64,000 nt of DNA from Bacteroidota bacterium (GCA_018266835.1 JAFDZP010000004.1:62001-126000); one strand, 5' to 3'; shown: positions 51,772 through 60,717, numbered from the stretch's first letter. Notes: generated from the letters alone by a model not told the origin. Made by a program: numbers and translations.

Positions 51772-53673
51772 TTATGCCTTTGGCGCTTCAGCCGGAACTT
51801 CCGGTGCAGCTGGGGCAGTCGGGTCAATTATTACCGGAGGATGATTTGCTTCCGGAACGTCTTCACCGATTATATCTTCAATCTTGAAATCAATTTGTTC
51901 TGCTTCATATGTTCTTGTCTTATCTGCAATATCTTTCGCTGCAAATTTCTTCGGAATGTTGAACTTTGTAACGTATGCATCAATTTCGTCCTGCTCTTTA
52001 TCTTTTAAGTAATCGATTACCGAAAGAACGATTTTTTTATTGTTCTTATCTACATCGATAACTTTTGCTTTAAGAGTTTCGCCTGCTTTGAAAAGCTCTG
52101 CAAAGTTTCTGATATTATTTGCAGCTAACTGTGATGCAGGGATGAATGAATCAACTTCGTTCGGAAGCTCAACAATCAATCCTTTATCGATAGCTTTAAT
52201 AATTTTTGCATCTGCTTCTGTACCTACTTTATAAGTATCGGCAAGTGTTTCCCATGGATTTTCAAACAACTGTTTTCTTCCAAGAGAAATTCTCTGGTTA
52301 GCAACATCAACACCTAAGATAACAACTTCTATTTCATCGCCCACTTTGTAGTGTTCGTTTATATCGAATATTTTCTTTGTCCATGATAAGTCAGAGATGT
52401 GAACTAATCCGTCAACGCCTTCTTCAAGCTCAACAAATACGCCGAAGCCTGTGATGTTGCAGATCTTTCCTTTGTGCTTTGTGCCGACAGGGAATCTTTC
52501 AAGCAATGACTGCCATGGATTAGGTGTTAATTGTTTAATACCTAATGAAAGTTTTCTGTTCTCTGAATCTATTGTTAAGATTTGCGCTTCAACAACCTGT
52601 CCCATGTTTACACATTGGGTTGGGTTAGTTACGTGCTGTGTCCAGCTCATTTCACTGATGTGGATTAAGCCTTCGATACCTTTTTCAATTTCAATAAAGG
52701 CGCCGTAGTCAGTCAATGATACAACTTTACCTGATACTTTATCGCCGATCTTGTATTTATCTTTTACAGAGTCCCATGGATGAGCCATTAACTGTTTCAG
52801 GCCAAGGTATACTCTTTGTTTTTCTTTATCGAACTCAAGTACATATACTTCGATATCCTGGTCAAGTTTGACAACATCTGTAGGATGTGTGATTCTTCCC
52901 CATGATAAGTCTGTGATATGAATCAAACCGTCAAGACCGCCTAAGTCAACGAATACACCGAAGTCTGTAATAGCTTTTACAGTTGCTTTCAGCTTCATTC
53001 CTTTTTCGATTGTCTTCAACAGTTCTTCTCTTTGTCCGGCCATACCTTCTTCGATAATGACCTTATGAGAGATGATAATATTTTCGTTAAGGTTGTTAAC
53101 TTTGATAACTTTGAATTCCATTATTTTACCAATGTATTCATCGTAATCTCTGATTGGCTTTGTATCGATTTGTGAACCAGGCAAGAATGCTGAAAGTCCG
53201 CTAAGATCTACTACGAAACCACCTTTAATTCTTCTTACGCATCTTCCCTTAACAATTGTACCGTTCTTCCATGAGTCAACAATTCTATCCCACATCTTAA
53301 TGGAATCAGCTTTCTTTTTGGAAAGCACTAATTGACCTTCTTTATCTTCAATCTTCTCTAAGAAAACTTCAATATCGTTACCGACAATGATTTCGCTCGG
53401 GTCAGAGAATTCATTTACAGAAACTCTTCCGTCTGATTTTGAACCGATGTCGATAAGAACGTCGTCGCCGCTAACAGATACAATTTTACCTGTAACAACT
53501 TCGTTTTCTTTAATTACACTGAAGGTTCTTTCGTAAAGCTTAAGCATATTTTCATACTCGGCTTCATCATAAAGATTACCTTTAATTCTTTTAACTTTAA
53601 CAATCTTCGGTTTCGCTTCGAGCTCATCGGTAGCTGCGCCGTTTTTCTTGTCCTGTGTTAGTGTTTCACTCAT
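51772..53673 (-). CDS. rpsA: 30S ribosomal protein S1
   Basis: 633 aa, six S1 RNA-binding domains, each seen as a repeat of the GFGVFVELEEGVDGLVHISDLSW type: two N-terminal ribosome-binding copies (residues ~50-200), then four more canonical ones at about 210, 295, 380 and 465. The C-terminus is Pro/Ala-rich (PTAPAAPEVPAEAPKA). It binds mRNA and helps initiation, and is usual in this phylum where strong Shine-Dalgarno sequences are uncommon. Downstream of cmk in the same strand (the conserved cmk-rpsA pairing), separated by 246 bp. Confidence 0.96.
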   Translation of the reverse strand: MSETLTQDKKNGAATDELEAKPKIVKVKRIKGNLYDEAEYENMLKLYERTFSVIKENEVVTGKIVSVSGDDVLIDIGSKSDGRVSVNEFSDPSEIIVGNDIEVFLEKIEDKEGQLVLSKKKADSIKMWDRIVDSWKNGTIVKGRCVRRIKGGFVVDLSGLSAFLPGSQIDTKPIRDYDEYIGKIMEFKVIKVNNLNENIIISHKVIIEEGMAGQREELLKTIEKGMKLKATVKAITDFGVFVDLGGLDGLIHITDLSWGRITHPTDVVKLDQDIEVYVLEFDKEKQRVYLGLKQLMAHPWDSVKDKYKIGDKVSGKVVSLTDYGAFIEIEKGIEGLIHISEMSWTQHVTNPTQCVNMGQVVEAQILTIDSENRKLSLGIKQLTPNPWQSLLERFPVGTKHKGKICNITGFGVFVELEEGVDGLVHISDLSWTKKIFDINEHYKVGDEIEVVILGVDVANQRISLGRKQLFENPWETLADTYKVGTEADAKIIKAIDKGLIVELPNEVDSFIPASQLAANNIRNFAELFKAGETLKAKVIDVDKNNKKIVLSVIDYLKDKEQDEIDAYVTKFNIPKKFAAKDIADKTRTYEAEQIDFKIEDIIGEDVPEANHPPVIIDPTAPAAPEVPAEAPKA

Positions 53674-53919
53674 TTAATTTTGTGTCCTTTGTTTTTTCCT
53701 TCTTGAGCTTTCGCAGAAATATTCTGCAATCCTTGTTATGGATTTTTTAAAAAGTCTCTTAAGGCTTTAGTTAATAAATCCCCGCTCTTATCCCGGGCTT
53801 TTTTTAGTATTGGGTAGTGAGTAATGTGTATTGAGTACAACACTAAAACCAATTTCTAAAACTCTTTATGTTTCTATATATGTTTCTTTTTTTGAAACTT
53901 GAAACTCGTAATTTGAAAC

Positions 53920-54924
53920 TTACTTCGGTACTATCTTCCTGTATATACACTCAACCTGCTCTTCGATAATCATATTAGTCGTATCGACCTCTATTGCATC
54001 ATCTGCTTTTCTAAGAGGGGATTCCTCTCTCTTTGTATCAATGTCATCTCGCTTGCGGAGCTCCATTACAATCTTATTCGTGGCAATTTCTAATCCTAGA
54101 TCTCTGAAGTCCTGCTGCCTTCTTGCTGCTCTTGTTTTCAGGTCGCATACAAGAAAATATTTGTACTGAGCGTAAGGGAAAACAACTGTGCCGATATCTC
54201 TGCCGTCCATAACAACGCTGTTAGTCATTGCGTATTCTCTTTGCTTGGCAACGAGCATTTCTCTTACTTCCTTTATCGCGCTTATCGTGCTTACGTTCGA
54301 TGTAACTTGTACGCCTCTTACCGGAGCGGAAATATCTTCTCCGTTAAGCAAAACTTTTTCATCTTCTAAAACTATATCTAATCCCTTCGTGTGCTCTATT
54401 ATCGCAGCAGTATCAGTAACAGGAATTTTATTCTGAAGAACGCTGTACGTAACGGCTCTGTACATTGCGCCGCTATCTATGTATAAGTAGTTCAGTCTTT
54501 TTGCAAGAAGCTTTGCAGTTGTGCTTTTGCCTGTTCCTGAAGGACCGTCGATAGCAACAACTGTGTTTCCGTTGTAATGATTTACCGGAGGCTCGGGAGC
54601 TTTAATTTCTTCAACCTGCTCGGCTTCAGCTTCTGCGGTTGATTCATTAAAAGATTCACGAATCTCGTTTTGAATCTCTTCTTTTGGTACCTCTTTAGCT
54701 GCTTCCTGTGTATTATTATTCTGAACTTCTTTTATGGAAGTTTCTTTCGTATCCTTTTGTGTGCTCTCAGGGGTTGTAACTTTTTCAGTTACGGTTTCGC
54801 TTTTAGTCTCAGTTGGGGGTGTTACAGATTCACCTGCAGGCCGGATTTCAGTCGCGTTTTCTGCACTTTTAACCTCGTTTGCATTCAAAGTATTTTCGGT
54901 ACTTTCACCAGTATTTTCGCTCAC
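53920..54924 (-). CDS. cmk: Cytidylate kinase with a long acidic N-terminal extension
   Basis: 334 aa. The kinase proper is about residues 120-334: P-loop VVAIDGPSGTGKSTTAKLLA, YIDSGAMYRAVTY, DGRDIGTVVFPYAQYKYFLV and RDDIDTKREESPL. It phosphorylates CMP and dCMP. The first ~115 residues are low-complexity Glu/Thr/Ser/Asn (for example TETKSETVTEKVTTPES, AEAEAEQVEEIKAPEPP), absent from ordinary Cmk of ~225 aa. The extension is in frame and has no signal peptide; an internal start nearer the kinase is possible, but I see no good one. Upstream partner of rpsA. Confidence 0.88.
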   Translation of the reverse strand: MSENTGESTENTLNANEVKSAENATEIRPAGESVTPPTETKSETVTEKVTTPESTQKDTKETSIKEVQNNNTQEAAKEVPKEEIQNEIRESFNESTAEAEAEQVEEIKAPEPPVNHYNGNTVVAIDGPSGTGKSTTAKLLAKRLNYLYIDSGAMYRAVTYSVLQNKIPVTDTAAIIEHTKGLDIVLEDEKVLLNGEDISAPVRGVQVTSNVSTISAIKEVREMLVAKQREYAMTNSVVMDGRDIGTVVFPYAQYKYFLVCDLKTRAARRQQDFRDLGLEIATNKIVMELRKRDDIDTKREESPLRKADDAIEVDTTNMIIEEQVECIYRKIVPK

Positions 54925-55059
54925 AAATAAAAATCGTCTTCTTTATTGGAAACCTTAAATTTAACAATTATTTATGAATTTTTCAAGGGAGAGGAGGAGG
55001 GCGGGAAGTTGTTGTATTTCTTAAATAAAACAAATTATTTATGAAGAAAAATTCTCTGA

Positions 55060-55956
55060 CTACTTTTTAATTGTTGCAGGCTCGCTGAGAATTACTTTTT
55101 CTACCAATTTTTGCATTAAATTGGAAATTCCCCTTATTTCTCTCTTCTCATACTTAGATCGCGGATAATGAATTGAATCACTTGTGATTTCAAAATCCTT
55201 TTCCAGAGAATATATATCATAAGTTTTTTTATCAGGGTAAGATTGTGGAACTGGCCTTCCAAAATTAAGTGCATTACCTGTGCTCATTAGAACTACATAT
55301 TTATATTTCCCTTTTTCTTGAACCGCATAATCTTCACCGATATAATCCGCTACCTTAGAAATTATTGTATCACCCGGTTTAAAAGGTGGGCCGTCGCTTC
55401 TTGTACCACATATTCCGCCAATGCTTTCTAAAACCCATTCATTTTTCTCTAGTTTATAAGTGCTGCCCCAAAATTCATTAAATAAGCTAAAAAAAGTAAA
55501 TGATGAATTATTAATTATCTTAAATGCAGGTTCGCTTCCTATTAACTCATCCCAATTTGAAAATATTTTTATCTCTTTAGGAGCTTTATAATAGCGATAA
55601 ATATCAATATTTTCTAAAATAATTCTGTTGTATTCGGCCTCAATTATTACTTCTTTTTCATCTCCATATAAATGAAAATTATATTTTGATTCTTTCCAAT
55701 TTGTATCGTTCTTACTGTAAAGTATAGTTATCTCGTTTTCAGAATATAGATTTAAACTGTCTTTGAAAAGTACTTTTTCATTCAGGCTGAAAGCTGATTG
55801 AATATTTGCAACTGTGTCTTTACCTGATATAAAAACAACTTTATAAGAGCTTAAATTTATGTAACTGTCTCTTATGAATTGTTTAATTGTAAGGGATGTT
55901 TTTGCGAAGGTAATATTTGCGAGGGCTAATAAAAAAAATAAAATTAGCTTTTTCAT
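55060..55956 (-). CDS. Exported hypothetical protein
   Basis: 298 aa with a signal peptide (LILFFLLALANITFA). The mature part is beta-rich with no recognised domain; it includes GGICGTRSDGPPFKPGDTIISKVAD and KYKYVVLMSTGNALNFGRPVPQ, the former with a Cys and Gly-rich loop. No T9SS tail or lipobox. Stands alone between cmk and the repeat island. Function unknown. Confidence 0.7.
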   Translation of the reverse strand: MKKLILFFLLALANITFAKTSLTIKQFIRDSYINLSSYKVVFISGKDTVANIQSAFSLNEKVLFKDSLNLYSENEITILYSKNDTNWKESKYNFHLYGDEKEVIIEAEYNRIILENIDIYRYYKAPKEIKIFSNWDELIGSEPAFKIINNSSFTFFSLFNEFWGSTYKLEKNEWVLESIGGICGTRSDGPPFKPGDTIISKVADYIGEDYAVQEKGKYKYVVLMSTGNALNFGRPVPQSYPDKKTYDIYSLEKDFEITSDSIHYPRSKYEKREIRGISNLMQKLVEKVILSEPATIKK

Positions 55957-56090
55957 GGCGGTGCTTTATCTATGAATATATAAATAAAAAAATTAATATA
56001 GAAGTTTTTTCTGGTATTCATTTCAATTTTATGCAGTCATGTTTTGTTGTCAGTTTATTAATTGTTTCTGAGCTATTCTTATAATTGATA

Positions 56091-56126
56091 CCGCCCCCTC
56101 AGTCCCACTCCTTCAAAAAGGAGGGG
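56091..56126. repeat. REP-like element, reversed copy
   Basis: CCGCCCCCTCAGTCCCA tail followed by CTCCTT (56108-56113) / AAGGAG (56118-56123) and GGGG. The tail precedes the palindrome, so this copy is inverted with respect to those at 50011 and 57239. Confidence 0.7.
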
Positions 56127-56153
56127 GAAGCTTGTGTAAAAATATAAACCTCT

Positions 56154-56179
56154 CGTTCCGATGCTTCAGCGTCGGAACG
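56154..56179. repeat. Perfect hairpin of the CGTTCC..GGAACG family
   Basis: CGTTCCGA (56154-56161) and TCGGAACG (56172-56179), with inner GCT/AGC pairs. The outer arms recur at 57173/57229 around a different centre. Confidence 0.75.
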
Positions 56180-56195
56180 GAAGAACACAAAGCTA

Positions 56196-56322
56196 GCCGG
56201 CCTTATAAATTTTCCGTAAAGAAAATCACGAGAACAATCGCAGGCGAGAAGCATGTCTGAGCGAAGCGAGTTTACTTCGAGCGCGATTTTCGGAGTGATT
56301 TTTAGGGAAATTTATAGAGCCT
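56196..56322. mobile_element. MITE-like imperfect inverted-repeat element
   Basis: Two arms of about 42 bases, left 56199-56241 (GGCCTTATAAATTTTCC...AAATCAC...AATCGC) and right 56281-56322, are imperfect reverse complements (right arm read backwards: GGCTCTATAAATTTCCC...AAATCAC). They flank a ~40-base core with GAGCGAAGCGAG. There is no coding capacity, and a short non-autonomous element is the best fit. No target-site duplication is obvious. Confidence 0.55.
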
Positions 56323-56333
56323 TGATTTTTTTG

Positions 56334-56417
56334 GTTCTTTTTGTATCAAGACAAAAAGAACAATCAAACGAAGTTTGATGATTGGATTCCCGCTTTCGCG
56401 GGAATGACATAGCGGGT
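56334..56417. repeat. Chain of three perfect hairpins
   Basis: GTTCTTTTTGT/ACAAAAAGAAC (56334-56361, 11 bp), CAAAC/GTTTG within CAATCAAACGAAGTTTG, then CCCGC-tttc-GCGGG. These follow the MITE-like element without a gap and may belong to it. Confidence 0.6.
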
Positions 56418-56426
56418 CCTGATAAC

Positions 56427-56461
56427 AACCTGACAGGATTGAAAACCTGTCAGGTTTTTCT
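56427..56461. repeat. AACCTGACAGG inverted repeat with T-run
   Basis: AACCTGACAGG (56427-56437) and CCTGTCAGGTT (56446-56456), followed by TTTTC. The same arms occur at 50712. It could also act as a + strand terminator. Confidence 0.75.
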
Positions 56462-56537
56462 TCCCATTCCTACTAATAGGGAACATCTTCTTTACTTCCA
56501 AATCTATTCTTGTTAAATTTATTGCGCGGGAAAAGTT

Positions 56538-56577
56538 CCCCTCTCCTTACAAAGGAGAGGGGTTAGGGGTGAGGTCA
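56538..56577. repeat. REP-like element
   Basis: CCCCTCTCCTT (56538-56548) / AAGGAGAGGGG (56552-56562) with tail TTAGGGGTGAGGTC. A degenerate further copy may lie at 56610-56640 (CAGCCCCTCTGTCCTCCTT). Confidence 0.8.
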
Positions 56578-56784
56578 AAATTGATACCGCTCCGCCTCGG
56601 CGGACTTTCAGCCCCTCTGTCCTCCTTGTAAAGTAGAGGATGCATAATTGGATAATTCGTATTCTTATTTTGCAGAAAAATTCATCAAAAACCCGTCAAA
56701 ATTTGAAAATAAAAAATGGTAGTATTGAAAAAACAACAACGGAGTTTTAAAAATCCGACTATTTTACTACATTCTTTAAAATAA

Positions 56785-56831
56785 ACTTCCCAACGAGGAT
56801 CCCGCTAAAGCGGGACAGGCTGTTGGGAAGT
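56785..56831. repeat. Nested palindrome
   Basis: ACTTCCCAAC (56785-56794) and GTTGGGAAGT (56822-56831) enclose TCCCGC-taaa-GCGGGA (56800-56815). The CCCGCTAAAGCGGG core recurs at 57190-57203 within a different outer stem. Confidence 0.75.
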
Positions 56832-56862
56832 AGTGAACTTAGGTTTAGAAGGGAGCAAGGGA

Positions 56863-56900
56863 AGCCCCTCATTTTCTAAGGAGGGGGAAAGGGGGTGGTC
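56863..56900. repeat. REP-like element
   Basis: GCCCCTCATTTTCTAAGGAGGGG followed by the tail GAAAGGGGGTGGTC. The left arm has one deletion with respect to the 57239 copy. Confidence 0.75.
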
Positions 56901-57034
56901 GCATAAGCAGAATATGATTGGATCCCTCGGGTCCCCGCTAAAGCTAGGCAAGCAAGCACGGGATGACAAGCTGTAAAATCATACCCGACTTTTTATCTGT
57001 GTCATCTTAGTCATCATAAAAATCTGTGTTAAAC

Positions 57035-57068
57035 AAAAAGCCTTCGGCATTGGAGTTCCGAAGGCTTT
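57035..57068 (-). terminator. Leftward terminator downstream of the propeller gene
   Basis: AAAGCCTTCGG (57037-57047) and CCGAAGGCTTT (57058-57068) form an 11-bp stem; on the - strand it is followed by TTGTTT after the TTTTT of the arm. It lies about 270 bases after the stop of the gene at 57339, so that mRNA would have a long 3' end containing a nested palindrome and a REP copy. Confidence 0.7.
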
Positions 57069-57172
57069 CGTTCATAAATGACCTGACTTTATTTTGAAAA
57101 AGAATCAGGCCAATTTTTAAATAATCAAAAAGTTAAAATGTTATTGTGACATAATGCGGCTTTAGAAATATA

Positions 57173-57277
57173 CGTTCCAACGCAGAAGCCCCGCTAAAGC
57201 GGGATTCGATAATTGATAACATCGGAACGAGGAGAACAAGCCCCCTCCTTTTTCTAAGGAGGGGGAAGGGGGTGGTC
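57173..57277. repeat. Nested palindrome followed by a REP-like element
   Basis: CGTTCC (57173-57178) and GGAACG (57224-57229) enclose CCCGC-taaa-GCGGG (57190-57203). Directly after comes the REP-like copy CCCCCTCCTT-ttct-AAGGAGGGGG (57241-57265 overall) with tail AAGGGGGTGGTC. Confidence 0.75.
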
Positions 57278-57338
57278 AAAGAACAAATGTGACAATAATG
57301 CGACTTTGAATCCTATATCTTAAATCTTAATTCTTAAA

Positions 57339-59192
57339 TCACTTCACCAGCATCATCTTCTTCACATCGCTGAATCCGTTTGCTTCAAGCTTGTAATAAT
57401 AAACTCCGCTTGGTAAAGCCGATGCATTAAAATCAACACTGTGCACTCCGGCATTTAGCTGCCCGTCAACAAGCTTTGTGATTTCTCTTCCCATGATATC
57501 ATATATAGTCAGTTTTGCAAAAGAGTTCTGCTGAATCGTAAATGAAATTTTAGTTGTTGGGTTGAACGGATTAGGGTAGTTCTGCCCCAATGAAAAATTA
57601 TCAGGAGTTGTTGAGTTATTTCCTGTGCCTGTCATTGTTCCGCTTTGTCCGCCTGTAACGTTATAGCCCATGCCGGAGGCATACTGCCAGCCAATGATAC
57701 ATGAATCGTTGTTGACGTTTCGGAATCCCGCAACGGGGGCGGCAAAGTTACCTGTACCAAAATTACCCGTAGGATTTGCAACATATACAGATTGAAAAAC
57801 TCCTGCTTTGAATGGTAATCCCAGAACATAAGCTTTGCTGTCATAGCTCTGTACTTTATTTGCAATAGCAAAAAGGAAGTTATCGGTTGAACGTGGTCTT
57901 GCTTTTACATCTACGGTATAGCAGGTATCGGCTGTATTATCAAGATAACCGCTTTGCAAAAAGTTAGATGTATTATGCGAGTAGTTCTTTGAATAATAGT
58001 AGTATGGGTCCCAGTCGCCGTTTGCATATAATCTGTTAGCGGCAACCATCAGGTTTCTGCTTCTGTATCCCGGCGAAGAAATTCTTGGAGCTTTCAGATA
58101 TCTGGTATCCATAATATTGTAGCTGTAGTCAACAGCGGCTCCGTAATTAGAAGAAGTTGTAAAGTAGATTGATTGCCCTGCGAATGCAAAGTTGCCTCTT
58201 ACAACAGTAGCGGTAACTACAAGGTCTGAATCTCCCGGAGTGTTTACGTAAGCAATATCATTCTGCATATAGCAGCTATCACCTGCAGCCGATGATGTAT
58301 AATAAAAGTACGCTCCGTTAGGGGAGTTTCCAAGCTCGTGTATGTTTGGTTCAGTATCAAACGGATTTGAGATGTACAGGTATTTTGATTTCAGATACTT
58401 GTTATTACCTGCACCGAGGGAATCCTGAGTGTACATAAAGTAAACAAATGCTCCGGTAGTATAGCGTGATGCATCGCTTGTCATTCTTGGGAAGCGGTAG
58501 TTGATGCTCAATTCTTCAGTATTAAGAACTCCGGAATTAAATCCTGCTCCGTCAGCTCTCATTCTGAAAATTAAAGCAGAGCTGAACGTGCCTGTTACGC
58601 TTACTCCTGCAGTTCCCCAGATGAAAGCAGAGTCGCCTCGGTTTATTACCTCTATATCCAGCTCATTAGGATTATAATCAAGCTCAGTATATTCGGGGAA
58701 TGAAAAGTGATAGAAGCTGTTCCATGTCAATCCGTTGTTAGTGGATTTGTAAAACCACATTTCATCGCTTTCACCTACCATGTAACGTGTATAAGCTGCG
58801 TAGATATATCCGGTTATTCTATCGGTAGCAATTGCGCCTGAGTTAACCGGATGAGTTGAGTTGATCGCTGTGAAATTAAAATTATCTCCTTCACTTGATT
58901 GTGATGAAGCAACATTTGTAATGTGTGTAATATTCGGCTGCGCAGAACCTGAGAGATTATTGATTTGGTTCTGAATTAGTTTGATGTTGGAAAGATTGCC
59001 TTCGTTCTTTGCCTGTTTTAATTCCTTATATAAATTCTGCAGCTCGGGCGAGATAGATTGCGCTGAGTAATTGTTTGTTCCATCGGGAGCGATGTTTTGT
59101 GTCTGTGTGATTGTTCCAACGGATTTACTTTGGGAGAAAGTAATTCCTGCTGTTAAGATAAAGAGTAGAACTGCGAGTGTAATGTTTTTCAT
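57339..59192 (-). CDS. T9SS-secreted protein with one Asp-box, propeller-like
   Basis: 617 aa. Signal peptide (LAVLLFILTAGITFSQ). A coiled N-terminal stretch (LQNLYKELKQAKNEGNLSNIK) precedes a beta-rich body of about 380 residues with one clear Asp-box-like motif (KSTNNGLTWNSFY) and repeated YISNP/YTSSAAGDS strands. The tail NYPNPFNPTTKISF to KKMMLVK is a T9SS sorting domain. No catalytic residues recognised; exo-sialidase-type annotation would be unsafe. Single gene; 183 bp separates it from the SRPBCC operon. Confidence 0.8.
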   Translation of the reverse strand: MKNITLAVLLFILTAGITFSQSKSVGTITQTQNIAPDGTNNYSAQSISPELQNLYKELKQAKNEGNLSNIKLIQNQINNLSGSAQPNITHITNVASSQSSEGDNFNFTAINSTHPVNSGAIATDRITGYIYAAYTRYMVGESDEMWFYKSTNNGLTWNSFYHFSFPEYTELDYNPNELDIEVINRGDSAFIWGTAGVSVTGTFSSALIFRMRADGAGFNSGVLNTEELSINYRFPRMTSDASRYTTGAFVYFMYTQDSLGAGNNKYLKSKYLYISNPFDTEPNIHELGNSPNGAYFYYTSSAAGDSCYMQNDIAYVNTPGDSDLVVTATVVRGNFAFAGQSIYFTTSSNYGAAVDYSYNIMDTRYLKAPRISSPGYRSRNLMVAANRLYANGDWDPYYYYSKNYSHNTSNFLQSGYLDNTADTCYTVDVKARPRSTDNFLFAIANKVQSYDSKAYVLGLPFKAGVFQSVYVANPTGNFGTGNFAAPVAGFRNVNNDSCIIGWQYASGMGYNVTGGQSGTMTGTGNNSTTPDNFSLGQNYPNPFNPTTKISFTIQQNSFAKLTIYDIMGREITKLVDGQLNAGVHSVDFNASALPSGVYYYKLEANGFSDVKKMMLVK

Positions 59193-59375
59193 TTTTTAAT
59201 TTAGTTTTATGAACTGCTGTAAAACTAAAAGGAAATGAACGGCTTATCAATCGTAAGTTTTTAAGGAGTGTGAAAGGGAATTTTTAAAAAACATTGTTTT
59301 TAGCGTAAAAACGAACAAAAATTTGTAAAATGTGAAAGACCTGTCCCTGCAAAACAAGGAACTGGTCTTAAAATT

Positions 59376-59795
59376 TTAATTCTCTACAAATTCTTTAAGC
59401 AATTTATTAAGCACATGGTCCCATCCGCCGTTGTATCCGCTGCGGGTTTCAGCACCTGCTTCTCCGTATTTATCAAAACCTGAGTGCGTAACTTTTACTT
59501 TTGTTTTACAGCCTTCTGGTTCAAGTTCATATTCAACATGGGTTATACCGGGGTCTCCGTTTATGAACCAGTCAAGCGCGAGCTTTTGCTCAGGAATGAT
59601 TTCAGTTATTGTTAATGTATGCTTGTAATCTTTTCCTTCATGCTGAACATCCATGTGAAATGTATGTCCTGCTTCGAGTTCAAAATCGCCGGAGGCATGA
59701 AACCATTTTGCAAGGTCTTCCTTAGTAGATAACGCCTTCCATACTTTTGCTATGGGAGCGTTAACCATGATTTCTTTTATAATAGGTTCTGTCAT
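59376..59795 (-). CDS. SRPBCC (AHSA1/CalC-like) protein 3
   Basis: 139 aa. START-like helix-grip domain: EIMVNAPIAKVWKALSTKEDLAKWF at the start, a long cavity-forming sheet (FELEAGHTFHMDVQHEG, TLTITEIIPEQKLALDWF) and C-terminal helix GWDHVLNKLLKEF. This family binds hydrophobic ligands; its members include immunity and stress proteins. Last of three tandem paralogues after arsR; 20 bp from the second. A weak hairpin AAGACC/GGTCTT (59336-59369) follows its stop. Confidence 0.9.
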   Translation of the reverse strand: MTEPIIKEIMVNAPIAKVWKALSTKEDLAKWFHASGDFELEAGHTFHMDVQHEGKDYKHTLTITEIIPEQKLALDWFINGDPGITHVEYELEPEGCKTKVKVTHSGFDKYGEAGAETRSGYNGGWDHVLNKLLKEFVEN

Positions 59796-59815
59796 TGTTG
59801 TAAGTTTTAACTGAA

Positions 59816-60244
59816 TTAATTCGCTTCAACATATTTCTGTAGACCTGGAAGAACATGATTCCATCCGTTGTTGTAATCTTCTCTTGTCGCTCCGACAGTG
59901 TTAAGTGTAACTTTATCCCATCCGGAATGTGTAAGAGTAACTTTTGTTTTTCCGTCTTGCTCTTCAAGTTCATATGTAACAAGAGTATCGCTGAGCTTAT
60001 CTTTCACTGCCCAGGTATATGAGAGTTTCTTTTCAGGAACTATCTCTGTTATGGTACAGATGTGCGGATATTCCACACCTTTGCTTGACCCGGTCATATG
60101 GAATGTTGTTCCGGCTTTCAGTTCAAAATCATTTGATGGCATAAGCCATTCTGCTATCTGCTCTTTTTCTGTTATAGCTTTCCAGACTTTTGAGACAGGA
60201 GCATCTATAGTAACTTCTTTTATTACAGGTTCTGTGTTATTCAT
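59816..60244 (-). CDS. SRPBCC (AHSA1/CalC-like) protein 2
   Basis: 142 aa, same architecture as its neighbours (EVTIDAPVSKVWKAITEKEQIAEWL, TTFHMTGSSKGVEYPHICTITEIVPEKKLSYTW, GWNHVLPGLQKYV). More similar to the 60252 protein than to the 59376 one (EYPHxCTITEIVPEK and EKEQIxxWxMPxxxF blocks), which suggests two successive duplications. Confidence 0.9.
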   Translation of the reverse strand: MNNTEPVIKEVTIDAPVSKVWKAITEKEQIAEWLMPSNDFELKAGTTFHMTGSSKGVEYPHICTITEIVPEKKLSYTWAVKDKLSDTLVTYELEEQDGKTKVTLTHSGWDKVTLNTVGATREDYNNGWNHVLPGLQKYVEAN

Positions 60245-60251
60245 TTTTGTT

Positions 60252-60698
60252 TTATAATGTTTCTGAATATTCTTTTAATTTGTTTGTAAAGTGATTCCAG
60301 CCGTTGATATAATCATTGGTAGATATTGCAGTTGTGTTGAACTTAACCTTATCCCAGTTTGAATGTGTAAGTGTAAGTTTAGTGCCCGAATTCATTTCCT
60401 GCAGTTCCCATGTTACGAGAGTTTCTCCGTCGATTGCAGATATGCTCCATGTATATGCTAATATTTTTTCGGGAATGATTTCTGTGATTGTGCAGGTGTG
60501 AGGATAACTTACTCCGTCTTTAGAGCCTGTCATTTTAAATGTATTACCGATTTCAGGCTTAAAATTTTCCGGCGGCATAAACCATTGGTCTATTTGTTCT
60601 TTTTCAGTTAATGCCTTCCATACTTTCGATACAGGCGCATTTATTATTACTTCTTTACAGAGTGTTCCTTCTATTACGGCTGATTCAGTTGAGTTCAT
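60252..60698 (-). CDS. SRPBCC (AHSA1/CalC-like) protein 1
   Basis: 148 aa; starts with a short extension (MNSTESAVIEGTLCK) ahead of the domain VIINAPVSKVWKALTEKEQIDQWF. The ligand-cavity strand and helix are conserved (HTCTITEIIPEKILAYTW, GWNHFTNKLKEY). First of three paralogues; 19 bp after the arsR stop, so in the same operon. Confidence 0.9.
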   Translation of the reverse strand: MNSTESAVIEGTLCKEVIINAPVSKVWKALTEKEQIDQWFMPPENFKPEIGNTFKMTGSKDGVSYPHTCTITEIIPEKILAYTWSISAIDGETLVTWELQEMNSGTKLTLTHSNWDKVKFNTTAISTNDYINGWNHFTNKLKEYSETL

Positions 60699-60717
60699 TT
60701 TATTGTTTTAAGATTTA

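Larger units (their letters stand above)
55957..57338. other. Gene-free repeat island of about 1.4 kb
   Basis: No reading frame here is convincing on either strand. Instead the stretch holds REP-like elements, a MITE-like inverted repeat and several perfect hairpins (listed separately), interspersed with simple AT-rich sequence. It lies between an exported hypothetical gene and a secreted propeller gene, both leftward. Confidence 0.75.

Noticed and set aside
56196-56322. Complete insertion sequence
   Set aside because: No transposase ORF and only ~125 bases; at most a non-autonomous element.
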